DNA of 10,237 nucleotides, taken from NCBI GenBank assembly GCA_017628935.1, contig JAGBYC010000001.1, forward strand, positions 1 through 10,237, in the 5' to 3' direction. This document shows, piece after piece, positions 7,238 through 10,237 of the stretch (position 1 is its first letter; every line of letters begins with the position of its first letter). A model generated the notes under the pieces. That model searched no databases. It had not been told where the DNA came from and worked only from the letters and a program-made list of their open reading frames with translations. The position numbers and the translations under genes are program-made. Source of the stretch: Clostridia bacterium. Lineage in GTDB: Bacteria > Bacillota > Clostridia > Christensenellales > Borkfalkiaceae.

Positions 7238-7888
7238 ATGGTAAAAATAGCACCATCAATATTATCGGCTAACTTTGCTACAATGGGCGAAGCAGTAAAA
7301 GAAATCGCGCGTGACGGCGCTGACCTTATTCACGTTGACGTTATGGACGGAGTGTTCGTTCCTAACTTAACTTTTGGCTTTAAAATGATTAAAGATATTA
7401 AGCCTTTAACCAACGTTCCACTTGACGTTCACTTAATGATAACTGAGCCTGAAAGATATATTGACGAGTTTATAAAATCAGGCGCTGATATACTTACTAT
7501 TCATTACGAAGCAGTAAAAACAGATATTGTTAGCGTGCTTAAAAAAATTCGTGAGTTAGGTGCTAAAAGTGCAATTTCAATTAAGCCTGATACCGACGTT
7601 AGCGTGCTTAAAGAATTTTTGCCTTACGTTGATATGATTTTACTTATGAGCGTTTACCCGGGTTTTGGTGGACAAAAGTTTATTGAAGAATCGGTTGAAC
7701 GCGCTAAACAAATTTCGTTAATGATTAAAGAAAGTGGCTTTGATATCGACTTTGAAATTGACGGTGGTATTACCGAAGAAAACGTTCGTAGGGTAAAAGA
7801 TGCAGGTGTAAACGTTATAGTTGCAGGTTCTACCGTATTTAAAGCGAAAGATAAAAAGGTAGCCATTAGTAGCCTTAGAAACAACTAA
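7238..7888 (+). CDS. rpe: Ribulose-phosphate 3-epimerase
   Basis: This 216-residue TIM-barrel enzyme interconverts ribulose 5-phosphate and xylulose 5-phosphate in the pentose phosphate pathway. It starts with the family signature (K)IAPSILSANF. The metal and catalytic residues are in place: His32 and Asp34 in HVDVMDG, His65 in DVHLM, and Asp175 in EIDGGI. The phosphate-binding loop PGFGGQ (141-146) is preceded by Tyr140, where Asn (MSVNPGFGGQ) is usual. AAGGAG (7226-7231) lies 6 bases before the ATG. It is the last gene of the plus-strand cluster, 59 bases after rlmN, and ends 9 bases before a strong terminator. Its presence in a translation-centred operon follows Bacillus gene order rather than a shared pathway. 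Confidence 0.96.
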   Translation: MVKIAPSILSANFATMGEAVKEIARDGADLIHVDVMDGVFVPNLTFGFKMIKDIKPLTNVPLDVHLMITEPERYIDEFIKSGADILTIHYEAVKTDIVSVLKKIRELGAKSAISIKPDTDVSVLKEFLPYVDMILLMSVYPGFGGQKFIEESVERAKQISLMIKESGFDIDFEIDGGITEENVRRVKDAGVNVIVAGSTVFKAKDKKVAISSLRNN

Positions 7889-7897
7889 ATTCAAATT

Positions 7898-7927
7898 AAA
7901 AAACCTTGCGATTTCGCAAGGTTTTTT
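7898..7927. terminator. Bidirectional intrinsic terminator between rpe and the convergent helicase gene
   Basis: AAAAAACCTTGCG (7898-7910) pairs with CGCAAGGTTTTTT (7915-7927) around a 4-base ATTT loop, giving a 13-bp stem with seven G/C-containing pairs next to the loop and six A-T pairs outside. Read on the plus strand, the stem ends in six T residues and terminates the rpe operon. Read on the minus strand, the same symmetry gives a T tract and terminates the helicase transcript. Two bases of the helicase stop codon lie inside the stem. Confidence 0.93.
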
Positions 7928-10007
7928 ACATTTTTCTAAGCATATTACCAGTTTGAAGATGTTTTATTAAAAATGGGAAGTTTTTGCCCGAATTAAATCG
8001 TACGGTAACGTAGTTTTCACTAATTTGGGTAATTTTACCTTCGCCAAAGGTTAAATGCCTAACTTTAACCCCAACGCTCATCCACGAAAGTGACGGTGGT
8101 AACGAGGTTGATGCAGTAGGTTTTACTGTGTTGCCTAAAAAGTTTGTTTTAAACTGTTCTTTTTTATTAAATAAGTCGTTAATATAAGTAGAATCGATAT
8201 ACTTATTTTCAAATACGGTAAGGGTGTTTTTTGCCCTTGTAATACCTACGTAGAATACGCGACGTTCTTCTTCTAAAATCTTTTCCTTTTCTTTATTAGA
8301 AAGGGTAGACTTAACTTCGGCAGGGAAAACGCCGTCAATAACGTCAAGTAGATAAACGTTATTATATTCTAAACCCTTACTTGAGTGAATAGTTGATAAA
8401 ATAAACTTGCACTTAGGGTCGTATTCTTTGTTCTTAAGTATGTTTTGAAGTTCGTTTAAACGGTTTAATAATCCAACTATTGACGTTTCTTGACGGGCAA
8501 GCGCAAATAAAATATCAAGTTTATTAGGTTTAATACCGTTACTATCTAAATACTTTCTGTAACCAAGTTTTAAAAGTTTATTAAGCGCAACTTGTGCAGG
8601 GTCTTTTAAAATTTCGTGAAAGTCGTAAAATATTTTAACGCACTGATTAATTTGCTTAGCGCTTAACACAAGCGACGTATTTATCGCTTGAGGAATAGAA
8701 ATACCCTTTTTAGCAGCGTAGTCGGCAATAGTATACGCTTGTTCTTTACGCATGTAAAAGTTAATTTTTGTGTAAATTTGCTTAAATAATGCGTAATCGC
8801 GCTGATTTACCATAAAATTAATGATATTTTTAATATCAATTACAATACGGCTAGTGAAAAAGGCGTAATCGTCGTTTCTAACACGGTAGTTAATTTTATT
8901 GCGTTCAAGCAAGTCAATAACAGGAATAGCGTGTTCGTTATCGTGGTATAAAACGGCAGTTTCGTCGGTGCAATTTTTAGCAACTTCAAGTAACTTATAG
9001 TATTGCGAAAATCTACTTTCAACTACAATTTTGTTAACTTCACTGCCACTATCTCTAACAGCCGTCATATTCTTTTTATTACGGTTTGAGTTTAACGCGA
9101 TAACTCTATTTGCCGAACTAACTATTTCAGGAGTGCTACGATAATTTGTTTCTAAAAACAACGTTTTAGCGTTTTCATAGTCGTTTTTAAAACTCATAAG
9201 CGCGTCAGGATACGCCGCACGGAAACCGTAAATACTTTGGTCTTCGTCACCAACCATAAAAAGGTTAGGGCGTGGGCCGGCAATAGTTTTAATAATTTCG
9301 TGTTGAATTTTTGACGTGTCTTGCGCTTCGTCAACGCAAACGTAACGATATTTTGCTTGAATTTCGTTTAAAATTTCAGGTTGAGTTTGTAAAATTTTAA
9401 GTGCAAACACAAGTTGGTCGTCAAAATCCATAAGCTTGCGTTCGTTAAGCGTTTCGACGTACGCTTTATAAATATCGTAAATAGGAATATCTGCCGACGG
9501 GTATTTTTTAACTTCGTCGTCAGTCATCATCATATTTTTAAAGTAGGTTATAAGCGTTTTAATTTGCTTAATTTCGCCTTCGGTAGCATAGTCGCCCGTA
9601 ACGGTGTGGAAAATATTACTAATAATTTTAGTAGAAGTTTCGTCAGCGTCGTTAATAAGGGTGAAAGGTCTACGACCAGTTAACTTTTCAAACCTGCCTA
9701 TAATAGCGTATGAAAGGGCGTTAATAGTTTTAAATTCAAGCCCTTCAGCTAATTCTTCACCAAAAATACTAACAAACCTTTCACGCATATCGTTAGTGGC
9801 GGCAACGGTGTAGGTCATTGTTAAAATGCGTTCAGGGTTGATGTTACGGCAAGCAATCATATAACCTATTCTAGATACTAAAGTGTAAGTTTTACCACTG
9901 CCAGGAACGGCTAAAAGTAAAATAGCGCCGTCAGTTTGAGTAACTGCGACTTCTTGCTCTTTATTAAGATTAAGTTTGTATTTTTTTGAAAACTCTAAAA
10001 AATTCAT
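7926..10007 (-). CDS. UvrD/PcrA-like superfamily 1A DNA helicase with C-terminal Tudor-like tail
   Basis: The 693-residue ATPase has all SF1A motifs in order: Q-motif LNKEQ (residues 14-18), Walker A AVPGSGKT (33-40), motif Ia TYTVAATNDMRERF, motif II DEAQD (226-230), motif III VGDEDQSIYGFRAA, motif IV LETNYRST, motif V STIHSSKGLEY and motif VI VGITRAKN (Thr590-Arg591). Such enzymes move 3' to 5' on DNA in repair, replication and transcription-coupled processes. The last ~50 residues (GVKVRHLTFGEGKI onward) resemble the Tudor-like domain with which PcrA and UvrD contact RNA polymerase. DEAQDTS in motif II and FRAA in motif III differ from classic PcrA (DEYQDTN, FRGA) and resemble a second UvrD-like group common in Clostridia, so no symbol is given. 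The ATG at 10007 is 14 codons before the Q-motif, which supports it. No Shine-Dalgarno site is visible. Confidence 0.9.
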   Translation of the reverse strand: MNFLEFSKKYKLNLNKEQEVAVTQTDGAILLLAVPGSGKTYTLVSRIGYMIACRNINPERILTMTYTVAATNDMRERFVSIFGEELAEGLEFKTINALSYAIIGRFEKLTGRRPFTLINDADETSTKIISNIFHTVTGDYATEGEIKQIKTLITYFKNMMMTDDEVKKYPSADIPIYDIYKAYVETLNERKLMDFDDQLVFALKILQTQPEILNEIQAKYRYVCVDEAQDTSKIQHEIIKTIAGPRPNLFMVGDEDQSIYGFRAAYPDALMSFKNDYENAKTLFLETNYRSTPEIVSSANRVIALNSNRNKKNMTAVRDSGSEVNKIVVESRFSQYYKLLEVAKNCTDETAVLYHDNEHAIPVIDLLERNKINYRVRNDDYAFFTSRIVIDIKNIINFMVNQRDYALFKQIYTKINFYMRKEQAYTIADYAAKKGISIPQAINTSLVLSAKQINQCVKIFYDFHEILKDPAQVALNKLLKLGYRKYLDSNGIKPNKLDILFALARQETSIVGLLNRLNELQNILKNKEYDPKCKFILSTIHSSKGLEYNNVYLLDVIDGVFPAEVKSTLSNKEKEKILEEERRVFYVGITRAKNTLTVFENKYIDSTYINDLFNKKEQFKTNFLGNTVKPTASTSLPPSLSWMSVGVKVRHLTFGEGKITQISENYVTVRFNSGKNFPFLIKHLQTGNMLRKM

Positions 10008-10046
10008 AATTTGCTATATAATATCTATAAAAGTTATATTTACCTA

Positions 10047-10075
10047 ATTATATAACGAATTTTAGTTTTTGTCAA
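10047..10075 (-). promoter_or_regulatory. Full-consensus sigma-A-type promoter for the helicase gene
   Basis: On the minus strand TTGACA (10075-10070) and TATAAT (10052-10047) are separated by exactly 17 bases, so both boxes and the spacing are perfect consensus. Transcription should start near 10040, giving a leader of about 33 bases made almost only of A and T. The -35 box begins right after the T tract of the upstream terminator, so the helicase gene is insulated from the RNA upstream. Confidence 0.85.
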
Positions 10076-10083
10076 TAATATTT

Positions 10084-10118
10084 AAAAAAATAAAAAGCAC
10101 TTGCGCGTGCAAGTGCTT
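10084..10118 (-). terminator. Intrinsic terminator of the minus-strand RNA upstream of the helicase
   Basis: Bases 10095-10104 pair with 10109-10118 (AAGCACTTGC with GCAAGTGCTT), a perfect 10-bp stem with a 4-base loop. Read on the minus strand it is followed by a long T-rich tract (10096-10084, interrupted by one A). Read on the plus strand it is preceded by A residues and followed by ATGG, so it terminates minus-strand transcription only. It must end something transcribed from beyond the window edge or from near it. Confidence 0.88.
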
Positions 10119-10237
10119 ATGGTAGCCCCAAGGGGAATTGCTCCACTTCGTTATCACGCCGGGGTTGCAAACAGTAGGTGTCTACTGTTTGGTTTACAAC
10201 TTCCAACCCGTTCAATTCCCAAATAAGCAAATAAAAA
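10084..10237 (-). ncRNA. Candidate structured non-coding RNA, family unassigned (5' end may lie outside the window)
   Basis: No coding frame is evident here, but the minus-strand RNA folds into nested helices. UGCUUAU (10229-10223) pairs with AUAAGCA (10120-10114), GGGAAUUG (10220-10213) with CAAUUCCC (10140-10133), GGGUUG (10209-10204) with CAACCC (10167-10162), and a 10-bp apical stem joins 10191-10182 to 10177-10168 with an ACAC loop. Unpaired stretches remain on the 5' side (10203-10192) and 3' side (10161-10141). An intrinsic terminator follows. This rod with a large internal bubble recalls 6S RNA, the open-promoter mimic that binds RNA polymerase, but it is shorter and I recognise no family consensus, so 6S is only a hypothesis. 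A cis-acting leader or an orphan small RNA is also possible. The promoter is not in view. Confidence 0.55.

Noticed and set aside
9414..9813. Two open frames of 69 and 89 codons on the plus strand, opposite the helicase
   Set aside because: They are antisense to a well-conserved helicase region, overlap each other, and have no ribosome binding site or recognisable domain.
10204..10220. GTTCAATTCCC on the plus strand, resembling a tRNA T-loop
   Set aside because: The 5-bp T-stem does not form around it and no acceptor stem or anticodon arm is present. The bases instead pair in the minus-strand helix 10220-10213/10140-10133.
10119..10237. tmRNA or SRP RNA for the 3'-terminal structured region
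   Set aside because: There is no tRNA-like end or tag reading frame for tmRNA, and no GGAA-capped conserved apical loop for SRP RNA. The apical loop here is ACAC on a plain 10-bp stem.
1..10237. Mobile elements, CRISPR arrays, toxin-antitoxin or defence genes
   Set aside because: I saw no transposase, direct-repeat array, integrase site or defence domain. The window is core housekeeping genes plus one helicase and a candidate RNA.

Overview
The window comes from an AT-rich, low-GC Gram-positive genome, most likely an uncultured member of the Clostridia. Three things point there. The gene order is the Firmicutes yicC/yloC to rpe housekeeping block, in shortened form. The proteins are firmicute-like. 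Leu, Val and Lys codons lean to TTA, GTT and AAA. I cannot name a genus from the sequence alone.

Layout, plus strand: bases 1-53 hold the last codons of an upstream gene, probably ligA (NAD-dependent DNA ligase, BRCT end). A good sigma-A-type promoter follows (50-78). It appears to drive one tight cluster: yicC (RNase-like), rpoZ (RNA polymerase omega), priA (primosomal helicase), def (peptide deformylase), fmt (Met-tRNA formyltransferase), rsmB (16S rRNA m5C methyltransferase), rlmN (23S rRNA/tRNA m2A methyltransferase) and rpe (ribulose-5-phosphate epimerase). Gaps between genes run from 0 to 59 bases. A hairpin between rpoZ and priA may reduce read-through. A strong hairpin after rpe (7898-7927) closes the operon.

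Layout, minus strand: a UvrD/PcrA-like superfamily 1 helicase (7926-10007) converges on rpe and shares the rpe terminator. It has its own promoter with perfect consensus boxes and 17-base spacing, but no visible Shine-Dalgarno site. Upstream of it, the last ~150 bases hold a strongly self-complementary region ending in an intrinsic terminator. It looks like the 3' part, or nearly all, of a structured non-coding RNA on the minus strand whose family I cannot assign.

How the genes work together: def and fmt handle the formyl group of initiator Met. rsmB and rlmN modify rRNA (rlmN also tRNA), and yicC is linked to RNA decay. rpoZ serves RNA polymerase, and priA and ligA serve DNA replication and repair. 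rpe is metabolic and rides along, as it does in Bacillus. Compared with the Bacillus order (yloC-remA-gmk-rpoZ-coaBC-priA-def-fmt-rsmB-rlmN-prpC-prkC-rsgA-rpe), remA, gmk, coaBC, prpC, prkC and rsgA are missing from this block. Most of the window is conserved core. The parts most worth a second look are the 3'-terminal RNA region, the block's missing genes, and the helicase.
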